From Rufibacter radiotolerans (lineage in GTDB: Bacteria > Bacteroidota > Bacteroidia > Cytophagales > Hymenobacteraceae): a stretch of DNA of 64,000 nt. The stretch is taken from positions 766,408 to 830,407 of the forward strand of contig NZ_CP010777.1 of assembly GCF_001078055.1 (NCBI RefSeq). Direction: 5' to 3'. This document shows positions 1 through 7,563 of this stretch, piece by piece. The notes under the pieces are model-generated. The model did not search any database. It was not told the origin of the DNA and saw only the letters and a list, made by a program, of their open reading frames with translations. The number at the start of each line of letters is the position of its first letter. Position 1 is the stretch's first letter. The translations under genes and the position numbers were made by a program.

Positions 1-323
<323 letters not shown>

Positions 324-370
324 CTATAGTTTTATATGGTAGTTTCTGATTTAACTCGTTTGCTTCTTAG

Positions 371-388
371 TAACAAGACATGTGCCAA
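371..388 (-). promoter_or_regulatory. Possible sigma-54-like promoter of dnaK
   Basis: On the minus strand the sequence reads TTGGCACATGTCTTGTTA: TGGCAC, five bases, then TTGT. It matches TGGCAC-N5-TTGC except for the last base of the -12 GC, which is normally important. A start about 12 bases downstream would leave a leader of roughly 40 bases before the dnaK ATG, about the same as for the much better site at 39803-39818. A Bacteroidota -33/-7 promoter was not seen here. Confidence 0.3.
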
Positions 389-570
389 GGCCGATTTTCC
401 GGTTTTTTGTGACACAATGTCATTTGAAGCCTGCCCGGTTTTGTAAGCTATACGAACATTCGGCAGGAGGTGTCAGGGGAGAATGCGTTTTTGGCTTGTT
501 TTTACTTTCGCTTTTCTGATTAGTTGTTGGCGGCGGGGTGGCCGAGTGCTTCTGGATTTTCTTCCTCGCC

Positions 571-591
571 GTTGTTGGTGTTCTCACCGAC
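571..591. repeat. GTTGGTG hairpin repeat, copy 1
   Basis: GTTGGTG, loop TTCT, CACCGAC: a 7-bp stem with one mismatch. The same motif recurs at 10219-10242 and 20358-20380, always between genes. Confidence 0.6.
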
Positions 592-867
592 GACTAAGAC
601 TGCCTTTCCAACTGCCGACTGAATTGTGCACGCATTCCGCTTTTGCCTTGTAGTTTGCGTATACGCCTAAGTCCTTATATTTTATTGTTTCATCTTCGCC
701 CTCCGAGCGCTCACGGCCGCGGGGCCCCGTCTTTCCCTCTCGCACTGCCCTTGCGGCCTCCTTGCCTTCTTCTCTTAATAAAGCTACTTCAGGGCCACAA
801 GCGAGGCGCTCGAGGGAAAGACTGGAAACGGGGAAATGCGCGGGGAAAATGAGTATCTTAAGATTTA

Positions 868-905
868 CGTTTTGAGGCCGTTTTCCGGAAAACAGGCGCA
901 AAACG
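868..905. repeat. R1 interspersed palindrome
   Basis: Left arm CGTTTTGAGGCCGTTTTCC, right arm GGAAAACAGGCGCAAAACG. Inverted repeat with three mismatched pairs, lying in the dnaK-rluE gap. Confidence 0.8.
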
Positions 906-1058
906 CTGTCCCGCTTCTTCAACGGAGACTCCCCCCTTGAGGGGGGCGAAGGGGGGTGTTTACACAGGAGGGCACGCATTCCGTCCCCCTTTGAAGGCCC
1001 GGGATGACGCACTCCTGCAGATCAAACAACGTTTCCCGAAAACAGCCCCAAACAAGCC

Positions 1059-1664
1059 TTACCTTTTTTTATAAGGCCTTTGAAACGTATTTACCGGCTT
1101 GGCCAGCCCTTTTAACACTTTCACTTCCTCTACAGTCAACTCCCTGAACTCCCCAGGTTGCAATTCGCCTAATTCCAAAGGCCCGATGGCTACGCGCACT
1201 AACCGCAGGGTAGGATACCCCACGGCGGCGGTCATTTTGCGGACCTGGCGGTTCATGCCCTGGCTGATCTTGACTTCTACCCAGGAAGTGGGAATGTTGG
1301 CCCGGAACCGGATGGGCTTGGATCGTTCCCAGAAATGCACGTCTTCCAGCAGGCGGGTTTTGGCGGGGGAGGTTTTCTTGCCTTGCAGCACTACGCCGCG
1401 GTCCAGTTGTTCCAGGGCTTCTTCCGTGGGAATTCCTTCTACTTGTACCCAGTAGGTTTTCTCTACTTTGAATTTAGGATCAGAGAGGCGGTGCTGCAGT
1501 TGCTTGTCATCGGTGAGTAAAACCAGGCCCTCAGAATCATAGTCCAGGCGGCCTACGGGGTACACGCCAGGCACGGTCACGTAGTCTTTCAGGGTCTGGC
1601 GGCCCGCCTCATCGGTGAACTGGGTGAGTACTTCAAAAGGCTTATTGAGGAGCAGGTAACGCAC
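1059..1664 (-). CDS. rluE: 23S rRNA pseudouridine synthase, RluE/RsuA family
   Basis: Converts a uridine in ribosomal RNA to pseudouridine. The 201-residue protein lacks an S4 domain and is a bare catalytic domain, as in RluE (a subfamily that also covers the S4-less RsuA-like enzymes). The catalytic motif GRLDYDSEGLVLLT puts the nucleophilic Asp at about residue 41. A later NRQVRKMTAAVGYPTLRLVR segment is the other family hallmark. The C-terminus is basic (RPYKKR). A TATCTTTG -7 element lies upstream (complement of 1700-1707), although no -33 TTG at the right distance was seen. An R1 palindrome separates it from the DUF2007 gene. Exact target uridine cannot be told from sequence. Confidence 0.9.
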   Translation of the reverse strand: MRYLLLNKPFEVLTQFTDEAGRQTLKDYVTVPGVYPVGRLDYDSEGLVLLTDDKQLQHRLSDPKFKVEKTYWVQVEGIPTEEALEQLDRGVVLQGKKTSPAKTRLLEDVHFWERSKPIRFRANIPTSWVEVKISQGMNRQVRKMTAAVGYPTLRLVRVAIGPLELGELQPGEFRELTVEEVKVLKGLAKPVNTFQRPYKKR

Positions 1665-1720
1665 GGGAAAGAAGGGCTAGTGAAACAATAGAAGGGGGGC
1701 AAAGATAAAGCGTTAGATTT

Positions 1721-1760
1721 CTGTTTTACGCCTGTTTTACCAAAAAGGGGCGTAAAACAG
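1721..1760. repeat. R1 interspersed palindrome
   Basis: CTGTTTTACGCCTGTTTTAC with the matching right arm; outer CTGTTTTACGCC pairs with GGCGTAAAACAG. It lies just after the stop of the DUF2007 gene and overlaps the rluE promoter region. Confidence 0.8.
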
Positions 1761-1767
1761 AAAACGG

Positions 1768-2202
1768 TTAGGATTGGTCTTTCTGAAATTCCAGGCCGCA
1801 TTGCCCGCATTTGTATTTGTCTTTAGACAAGAGCGGCAGACTGAAGGTAATCAGGCCCAACAGAAAGCCCCCAATGTTTTTAAGATTGCTTCGGGAGTCA
1901 TAGGCGTAGGAGATATCTTCTGAGCCGCAGCGCGGACAGGCCACGGGTACATCCTGCTCATTGGTGTAGGGCAGGGCGTTCATGCCGTTTAAAATCTCCA
2001 GGGCTTTTTCTGCGTCGCTGGCCAGGGTTTTCAGTTTGATGCCGCCAATGGAGATGTTATACAGCGGGTTAAGCGATACCATGTTCTCATCAAACAGGAA
2101 CGCCATCACGCCCTCACTTTCCAGTTTGTTCTTGGCCATATGCGCATCAATTGACCCGGAGTAAGTGGCAATGGTAACTAAGGTGTCTTTGGTCAAGGGC
2201 AT
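1768..2202 (-). CDS. DUF2007 and zinc-ribbon protein
   Basis: 144 residues. The N-terminal ~75 residues match the DUF2007 fold (short alpha/beta module, ATYSGSIDAHMAKNKLESEG... pattern), which is thought to act in signalling without a proven reaction. Then comes a probable zinc ribbon: CPRCGSED near residues 89-96 pairs with CGQCG near 132-136. A hydrophobic hairpin (GGFLLGLITFSLPLL) between the two Cys pairs may touch the membrane. It starts 12 bases after the stop of the upstream VWA-like gene, so the two are probably co-transcribed. Function unknown. Confidence 0.8.
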   Translation of the reverse strand: MPLTKDTLVTIATYSGSIDAHMAKNKLESEGVMAFLFDENMVSLNPLYNISIGGIKLKTLASDAEKALEILNGMNALPYTNEQDVPVACPRCGSEDISYAYDSRSNLKNIGGFLLGLITFSLPLLSKDKYKCGQCGLEFQKDQS

Positions 2203-2214
2203 AAGGCGAAGGAA

Positions 2215-4302
2215 TTAAAGGCTGCCATAGAAGCGGCGGAGGGCCCACTCGGCGCAGGCCAGGCCCAGGAGCAGGAAGTAATACCAGTACTGTTCCAGGA
2301 GGTCTTTCTCTTCCTGGTGGCTCCGGAGAATGGTTTTGAAATTGGCCTCCAGCAGGGCTTTCTCTAATTGGGTCAGTTGGTTGGGGTAGAAGAGACGGGT
2401 CTCTGAGCGTTCTGCTAGCTGTTGGAGCAGACTATGGTCTGCCAGGGCTATCAAAGATTCCAGGTTTTGTTCCTGCACCAGAAACTCGCCGGTGTCTTTA
2501 AAGGTCTGGCCTTCCACGTTGGCCGTGGCGGTATAGCGGTAAAGGCCCACGGGCAAATTGCCCAGACGAAGGCCTTCGCCACCTTGTTCATGGCGGAACC
2601 GATGCTGGGTCTGTTTGCTGCCTTCGTGGGTAAGCGTGACGGCAATCTGCTGCCCGAAAATCTCTTCCTGCACGGCATTAAAGACATCGGCCTGCAAGGC
2701 CACCGCTTCAGAGACCTCAAAGGCATCTTTCACCGGGAACACGTGCAGGCGTTTCTCGTTTCGGCGGTTGGCCAGCAGTTGCACTAGGTGGGTCATTAAG
2801 GCGTCATATATTTGGGCCGAGCCATGGTCTGAGGCCTCGGTGAGGCGCCATTGCCAACTGCCATCTGTGAGCAGCACTGCCGACGGGACCGGCATAGACG
2901 ACTTGTACAGCAACAATGGTTTGGAACTGCTCACGGCCCCCACCTGCTGGCGGAGAATCACCTCGGTGCCCGGGGCCACCCGCCAATCCCCGAAAGTGAC
3001 GGCCGTGGGAGGCCAGGCTTTGATGCGGCCCAGCGCCAGTGGCTCTGTAGAAAAGCGCTGGAAGGCATTGTTGAGAACGGGCTGCACCTCATCAAACTGG
3101 GGCGACGGATTGTTTAACTGAACCCCAGCCTGCAATTGGTTAAAGGCAGAAAAATCTGTCTGCGCCCCTAGGATATAGAACGTAGGCACCTTAGCCGACC
3201 GCAACCGCCTGAGCCAGTCGGTACCCACGTTACCTGTATTTGGGATCTGGTGCAGAATGGCGGCATCATAAGGCGTTTTAAAGGCCGGGCTCTGGAAAGG
3301 CCCCAACACTATTTCCACATCTAGCAGCGGGTTAGTGCGCAGAGCACTGCGTAGGGCTTTAATATCGGGGTGGGGCGCGGCGGCGGCCAGCAGGACTTTT
3401 AGCTTGCCCTTGATGACATCTAAGTACACATGCCGGCGGTTATTGACGGCGGTAAATTCTTTGGGCAGCGGCTGCACCACTACCTCATAATGTTTTTTGC
3501 CCGGCTGGGCGGCGCTCACCTGGAAAGGTACCTCAACGGTCGCTTTACGCGGAAGGCTAAGGGTGCGGCGCTGAATGGTCTTTCCGTTTTCCTGCAACAA
3601 CACCTGCACGGAACTGCCGGTAAAACCAGCCTGGCGGATGGTGGCCACCAGCGGAAAAGACGTGCCGCTGTAATTGATCTTGTTGTATTGTACCTCTTCC
3701 AACACTATGTCTGGCTTAGGAATGGTGTCGCCTAGAGCTACCGGATAGACCGGCGCATCATACAGCTGGAAAGTAGGAGTAGGGCCCTGGTTATGGATTC
3801 CGTCTGAGAGCAACACCACGGCCGCCAGGTTCTGGTCCCGGTACGGGGTGATTCCCTTTTCTAGCAGGGCATGTAGGTTAGAGGTCTGGGCCGTAAACGG
3901 AATATTGCTGAAGGTCTGCAGGCTGGAGTCCCCGGCTTGAAAAGACGTGCGTTTTACCTCCAGACCTTTGGCTGTTAACCTTTCGGCCATCTGGTCAAGG
4001 GCCTGCAGGGTGGCCGTGATCTGGGGTTTTGGGGTAAACAGGCCCACCGATTGGGAGTTGTCCAGGGCCAGCACCACCTTAGGTTTGATCTCTTCCTGCC
4101 GTATGCGCCGGGTATAGGGCTCCAGCAGCAGGAACAAGACCAACGCCACCAACAGCGCCCTAAGCGAGGCCAGCAACCACCGCAGCCCGGTAGGCCAGGG
4201 ACCACCCCGCCGGTACATCAGCCAGGCTACCCCAATGCCCGCGGCCAGACACAGCAACGCAAACCAGGGAGAATGGACAGTGTGGATTTGGAGTGATTGC
4301 AC
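2215..4302 (-). CDS. VWA-like membrane protein (BatA/glutamine-amidotransferase-like architecture)
   Basis: About 695 residues from a GTG start at 4302, which gives a conventional short N-terminus before the first membrane segment. An ATG 26 codons upstream (4380) is in frame but would add an atypical leader. Two membrane helices (about residues 12-29 and 40-60) are followed by a von Willebrand A-type domain with a MIDAS-like DNSQS (81-85) and VVLLSDGIHNQG. Then follow Ig-like beta domains and an alpha/beta region resembling a class I glutamine-amidotransferase-like fold (KVLLAAAAPHPDIKALRSAL). A last hydrophobic stretch sits at the C-terminus (YYFLLLGLACAEWALRRF). Proteins of this layout are common and poorly characterised in Bacteroidota. 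Probably co-transcribed with the DUF2007 gene. Confidence 0.8.
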   Translation of the reverse strand: MQSLQIHTVHSPWFALLCLAAGIGVAWLMYRRGGPWPTGLRWLLASLRALLVALVLFLLLEPYTRRIRQEEIKPKVVLALDNSQSVGLFTPKPQITATLQALDQMAERLTAKGLEVKRTSFQAGDSSLQTFSNIPFTAQTSNLHALLEKGITPYRDQNLAAVVLLSDGIHNQGPTPTFQLYDAPVYPVALGDTIPKPDIVLEEVQYNKINYSGTSFPLVATIRQAGFTGSSVQVLLQENGKTIQRRTLSLPRKATVEVPFQVSAAQPGKKHYEVVVQPLPKEFTAVNNRRHVYLDVIKGKLKVLLAAAAPHPDIKALRSALRTNPLLDVEIVLGPFQSPAFKTPYDAAILHQIPNTGNVGTDWLRRLRSAKVPTFYILGAQTDFSAFNQLQAGVQLNNPSPQFDEVQPVLNNAFQRFSTEPLALGRIKAWPPTAVTFGDWRVAPGTEVILRQQVGAVSSSKPLLLYKSSMPVPSAVLLTDGSWQWRLTEASDHGSAQIYDALMTHLVQLLANRRNEKRLHVFPVKDAFEVSEAVALQADVFNAVQEEIFGQQIAVTLTHEGSKQTQHRFRHEQGGEGLRLGNLPVGLYRYTATANVEGQTFKDTGEFLVQEQNLESLIALADHSLLQQLAERSETRLFYPNQLTQLEKALLEANFKTILRSHQEEKDLLEQYWYYFLLLGLACAEWALRRFYGSL

Positions 4303-4537
4303 AGAAGGTGAGGTTAGACCCAGGTTATCAGGAAGCAAGATAAAGACACGAGCCCCAAGACCCAAGACTTTTATTCTCAACTGTCACATTCTATACTTAT
4401 TGCCCGACAAACAGTTTCAGAGACGGTTTTTTGAAAATAGGGGAGAAGTAGGATTGTCCGCAAAACCCATCATCCCCCTACCTCCTTCAAAGGGGGACGA
4501 AGAAGAGGGCAGGAATGGAGGTTACGATGGGCGTAAT

Positions 4538-4612
4538 GTAGGGGCAATCCCTTGTGGTTGCCCTAACGCGGTAGCTAATGTGCAAGGGCAACCACAAGGG
4601 ATTGCCCTTACA
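4538..4612. repeat. 75-bp inverted-repeat element, copy 1
   Basis: Arms of about 26 bases (left begins GTAGGGGCAATCCCTTGTGG, right ends AGGGATTGCCCTTACA) around a variable centre. An element of exactly the same length and arms lies at 34519-34593. Non-coding. Close upstream (4470-4503) is a C-run/G-run inverted motif around CCTTCAAAGG. Confidence 0.85.
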
Positions 4613-4671
4613 AAGAAAAAGCCGATGAAGGTCTGCACCCACATCGGCTTTGAAGAAATAATTCTTAATTA

Positions 4672-5418
4672 CTAAGTCAGCATTCCGCCGTCTACCTGCA
4701 GGGTTTGGCCGGTGATGTAGGAAGACAAGTCAGAGGCCAGGAACACGCAGGCGTTGGCTACGTCTTCGGGGGCACCGCCGCGTTTCAAGGGAATAGCTTT
4801 GCGCCATTCGGCTACGGTGGCAGCATCCAGCTCGTCGGTCATGTCGGTTTCAATGAAGCCGGGGGCGATGGCGTTGCTGCGGATGTTTCTGGAACCCAGT
4901 TCCAAGGCTACTGATTTTGTGAACCCGATGATACCGGCTTTAGAGGCGGCGTAGTTGGCCTGACCGGCATTGCCTTTAATGCCTACCACGCTGGTCATGT
5001 TAATGATAGATCCGCTTTTGGCGCGCATCATGTGCTTGGTGGCCGCCTTGGTGAGGTTGAAGACCGACTTCAGGTTGGTGTTGATCACCGCATCCCACTG
5101 CTCTTCACTCATACGCATGAGAAGTCCGTCTTTGGTAATGCCGGCGTTATTTACCAGCACATCGAGCTTCCCGAAATCCTTCACCACGTTCTCTACCAAT
5201 TGCTCGGCCTGGGCGTAGTCTGAGGCGTCTGAGCGGTAGCCTTTGGCCTGAATGCCGTATTCGGCTAGTTCCTGCTCCAGTTGCTGGCCTTTCTCCACGC
5301 TGGAGAGATAGGTGAACGCCACGCTGGCGCCTTGTTCGGCATATTTTTTGGCAATGGCCCGGCCAATGCCTTTGGAGGCGCCGGTTACTAAGGCAATCTT
5401 TCCTTCCAATAATTTCAT
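4672..5418 (-). CDS. fabG: 3-oxoacyl-[acyl-carrier-protein] reductase FabG
   Basis: NADPH-dependent reduction of 3-oxoacyl-ACP in fatty-acid elongation, cytoplasm. 248 residues, the normal FabG length. Short-chain dehydrogenase motifs: TGASKGIG (12-19), NNAG (90-93) and the catalytic tetrad N115, S143, Y156, K160 (YAASK 156-160). The C-terminus ITGQTLQVDGGM is typical of FabG rather than of a generic SDR. A Bacteroidota promoter lies upstream on the minus strand (5476-5505). It stands alone, not beside fabD, acpP or fabF. Confidence 0.93.
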   Translation of the reverse strand: MKLLEGKIALVTGASKGIGRAIAKKYAEQGASVAFTYLSSVEKGQQLEQELAEYGIQAKGYRSDASDYAQAEQLVENVVKDFGKLDVLVNNAGITKDGLLMRMSEEQWDAVINTNLKSVFNLTKAATKHMMRAKSGSIINMTSVVGIKGNAGQANYAASKAGIIGFTKSVALELGSRNIRSNAIAPGFIETDMTDELDAATVAEWRKAIPLKRGGAPEDVANACVFLASDLSSYITGQTLQVDGGMLT

Positions 5419-5475
5419 AGTGCTTGCTTAAAGGGCCTGGCCCGAAACGGAGGACACACACCCATTGTCTAGCCC

Positions 5476-5505
5476 CAAATATACTAATTGCCCGCGGGAG
5501 CCAAA
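5476..5505 (-). promoter_or_regulatory. Bacteroidota-type promoter of fabG
   Basis: Minus strand: TTTG (complement 5502-5505), 18 bases, TATATTTG (complement 5476-5483). The spacer is a little short of the usual 19-21. The leader would be about 50 bases. Confidence 0.5.
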
Positions 5506-5536
5506 GAACTCCGGCGGGCAATTTGAGAGGAACCTT

Positions 5537-5573
5537 CGTTTTGAGGCCGTTTTCAGGAAAACAGGGCCAAAAT
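5537..5573. repeat. R1 interspersed palindrome
   Basis: CGTTTTGAGGCCGTTTTC with right arm GGAAAACAGGGCCAAAAT. It lies 15 bases beyond the stop of the TPR lipoprotein gene and upstream of fabG. Confidence 0.8.
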
Positions 5574-5588
5574 AGAAAAGCTATGGGC

Positions 5589-6320
5589 TTATTTGCAGTA
5601 CCGTTTCAAGAGGGCAGCCGTTTGGGTAATGCCCAGGTCAGATGCCTTTTGCCAGTCTTCGCAGGCGCCTTTGCGGTTTTTGCGGGTGTGCTTTAATACG
5701 CCCCGGTTGTAATACGCCTGGGCCAGGTTGGCGTCATAAGAAATGGCCTTGTCATAGTCTTCCATGGCGGGGTTGTATTTTTTCTGACGCATATACAAGT
5801 TGGCGCGGTTCAGGTAAGCCACGGCATAGTCTTCCTGCAAGGTAATGGCCTGGCTGAAATCCAGCAGCGCGCCCTTGAGGTCTTTTAATTTGGCCCGGTT
5901 CAGGCCCCGGTTATTGTAGGCCTTGGCGTAGTTGGGTTGGTGGGTAATGGCCTGGTTATAGTCTTCTATGGCCTCTTTATACTGCAACCGGTTCTGCTTG
6001 ATATCTCCTCTGAATTTGTAAGACTCCGCGTCTTTGGGTTCCAGCGAAATGGCCTGGGTGAAATCAGTAAAAGCGCCGTCAAAATCTTCCATCTCGTATT
6101 TGGCCACCCCGCGCAGGCGGTACAGGCTGCCGTCATTGGGGCGTTTGGCAATGGCAGCGTCATATTCGCGCACGGCCCCGCTGTAATCGTTTTTGCTGGC
6201 GCGCTCCATGCCCTCTTTGTAATGGGTGCGGGCGGTGTTGCAGGCGCTGACAGCCCCGGTGAGCAGCAGCACCATCAAAAGGAATCGGCTGTGCCGAAGG
6301 AAGGAGGAAGTGAGTAACAT
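5589..6320 (-). CDS. Tetratricopeptide-repeat lipoprotein
   Basis: 243 residues. A signal peptide ends in a lipobox (GAVSAC, Cys at about 27), so it is probably anchored to a membrane on the periplasmic side. The rest is a run of about five or six TPR units of 34 residues, each with the A/G-x-Y-x-x-A/G spacing (for example YYNRGVLKHTRKNRKGACEDW near the end). TPR arrays are protein-binding scaffolds; no partner can be inferred here. The last repeat carries two Cys that could form a disulfide. Confidence 0.85.
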   Translation of the reverse strand: MLLTSSFLRHSRFLLMVLLLTGAVSACNTARTHYKEGMERASKNDYSGAVREYDAAIAKRPNDGSLYRLRGVAKYEMEDFDGAFTDFTQAISLEPKDAESYKFRGDIKQNRLQYKEAIEDYNQAITHQPNYAKAYNNRGLNRAKLKDLKGALLDFSQAITLQEDYAVAYLNRANLYMRQKKYNPAMEDYDKAISYDANLAQAYYNRGVLKHTRKNRKGACEDWQKASDLGITQTAALLKRYCK

Positions 6321-6516
6321 AAAAAAGGGAATAATTGAGGCTACATACTGACTTTGGGGGAATATAGTTATACGTCAATATTCCTGCGACGGGTAGAAAA
6401 GCAGGTTGGGAGGGAAGATTCCCTGAAAAATAACCTAACCCACGGCTTTAACGTCCGCGTTTTTAAAGGATTGCCCAAGAATTATTACCTTTCCTTCTCT
6501 AAATCTTTTTCTACCT

Positions 6517-7107
6517 ATGAAACAGAAACTTACCTTCCTGCTTTTTCTTAGCTGGTGCTGCCTTACCGCTACTTTCCTGCTGGGCTGTACCCAAAACAAT
6601 ACCGCCACCGGTACCACAGGCACCAACGCCACCGCCAAAAAAGAAACGGTGGTGTACCTGGTTCGGCACGCCGAAAAAGACACCTCTGACCCCAAGAACG
6701 AAGACCCCAACCTGACTCCCGCCGGACAGCAGCGGGCCGAGGCCCTGAAAACCCTGTTGGCTCAGGAACCGGTGGCTGCCTTGTATGCCACCAAGTACGT
6801 GCGTACCCGGCAAACCCTGCAACCTATTGCGCAAAGCAAGTCATTGCCCATTGCCACCTATGAGGCGCATAATTTCAAGGGCTTAGCCCAAACCATCAAA
6901 GAAAAGCACCCCGGCCAGACCGTAGTAGTGGCCGGACACTCCAATACGCTGCTTCCCCTGGTAGAAGCCCTGGGCGGTAAAAAGCCCTTCGCGGAGATCA
7001 CCGATGCCCAATATGATTACCTGTTCAAACTCACGCTGGAAAGCGGCCAGGAAACCAGGGTGGAGGTGCTGCAAGTAGGCGAGGCCAACGTGGCGCCAGT
7101 TAAGTAA
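6517..7107 (+). CDS. Histidine phosphatase family lipoprotein
   Basis: 196 residues. Signal peptide with lipobox LLGC, then a Thr/Asn linker (TATGTTGTNATA) and a compact histidine-phosphatase domain. VYLVRHAEK supplies the catalytic Arg-His; LTPAGQQRAEAL, YVRTRQTLQP (second Arg) and VVVAGHSNTLL (second His) complete the site. The short form resembles SixA-type or phosphoglycerate-mutase-like phosphatases. The substrate is unknown; the lipoprotein anchor places it outside the cytoplasm. Confidence 0.88.
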   Translation: MKQKLTFLLFLSWCCLTATFLLGCTQNNTATGTTGTNATAKKETVVYLVRHAEKDTSDPKNEDPNLTPAGQQRAEALKTLLAQEPVAALYATKYVRTRQTLQPIAQSKSLPIATYEAHNFKGLAQTIKEKHPGQTVVVAGHSNTLLPLVEALGGKKPFAEITDAQYDYLFKLTLESGQETRVEVLQVGEANVAPVK

Positions 7108-7154
7108 TTTATGAGTAGAAATCGGAAATTCAGACTTATCTAAAACCTCTGTAC

Positions 7155-7340
7155 ATGAACTTAGTGCTTTTTGTAGGAGGCTTCATTATAATCTTCGGGT
7201 TAATCCTATACTCTAGCAAATTAGGACAATCAATCAACTCAGGTGGATATCTAAACTCTGGGAGCGACGGTGTTTATGATTCTGATTCTGGTAGTGGGGA
7301 CTGTGGTGGAGATGGAGGTGACTGCGGCGGTGGGGACTAG
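7155..7340 (+). CDS. Small membrane protein with Gly/Asp/Cys-rich tail
   Basis: 61 residues: one N-terminal membrane helix (LVLFVGGFIIIFGLILYSS) followed by a low-complexity tail of Ser, Gly and Asp with two Cys (GDCGGDGGDCGGGD at the end). No family recognised. It starts 47 bases after the phosphatase gene on the same strand. The base composition of the tail (GGTGGAGATGGAGG-like) is unlike the neighbours. Kept because it has a good ATG, a clean membrane segment and a stop before an R1 palindrome. It could still be a chance frame. Confidence 0.55.
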   Translation: MNLVLFVGGFIIIFGLILYSSKLGQSINSGGYLNSGSDGVYDSDSGSGDCGGDGGDCGGGD

Positions 7341-7374
7341 CATTCCAAATTTTAGCTTGGAACTAAATAAGGAG

Positions 7375-7412
7375 CGTTTTGAGACTGTTTTCTGAAAAAC
7401 AGCCCCGAAACG
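7375..7412. repeat. R1 interspersed palindrome
   Basis: CGTTTTGAGACTGTTTTCTG with right arm AAAAACAGCCCCGAAACG, 34 bases after the small membrane protein. Confidence 0.75.
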
Positions 7413-7563
7413 CTTCTTGGGTTTTCAGGGTTTTTGGTTCTGCATTCTAAGGGGAAAAAAAGGAAATAGGGGCGTTCGTCCTTAGCAAATGCCCGTTGGT
7501 GTAGAAGTTTTTCAGAGGCGTGGGAGTTGGGATAAGTTTGACTATTCCTTAACCAAAAGACCT

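Noticed and set aside
530-560. tRNA-like start (GGCGGCGGGGTGGCCGAGTG)
   Set aside because: No acceptor, anticodon or T arm could be paired downstream.
584-1012. 142-residue open frame on the minus strand
   Set aside because: It crosses an R1 palindrome and a C/G-run repeat, is Arg/Ser/Pro-rich without a domain, and has no neighbour support.
4303-4380. N-terminal extension of the VWA-like protein to an upstream ATG
   Set aside because: Adds 26 residues before the membrane helix without family precedent; the GTG at 4302 gives a normal N-terminus.
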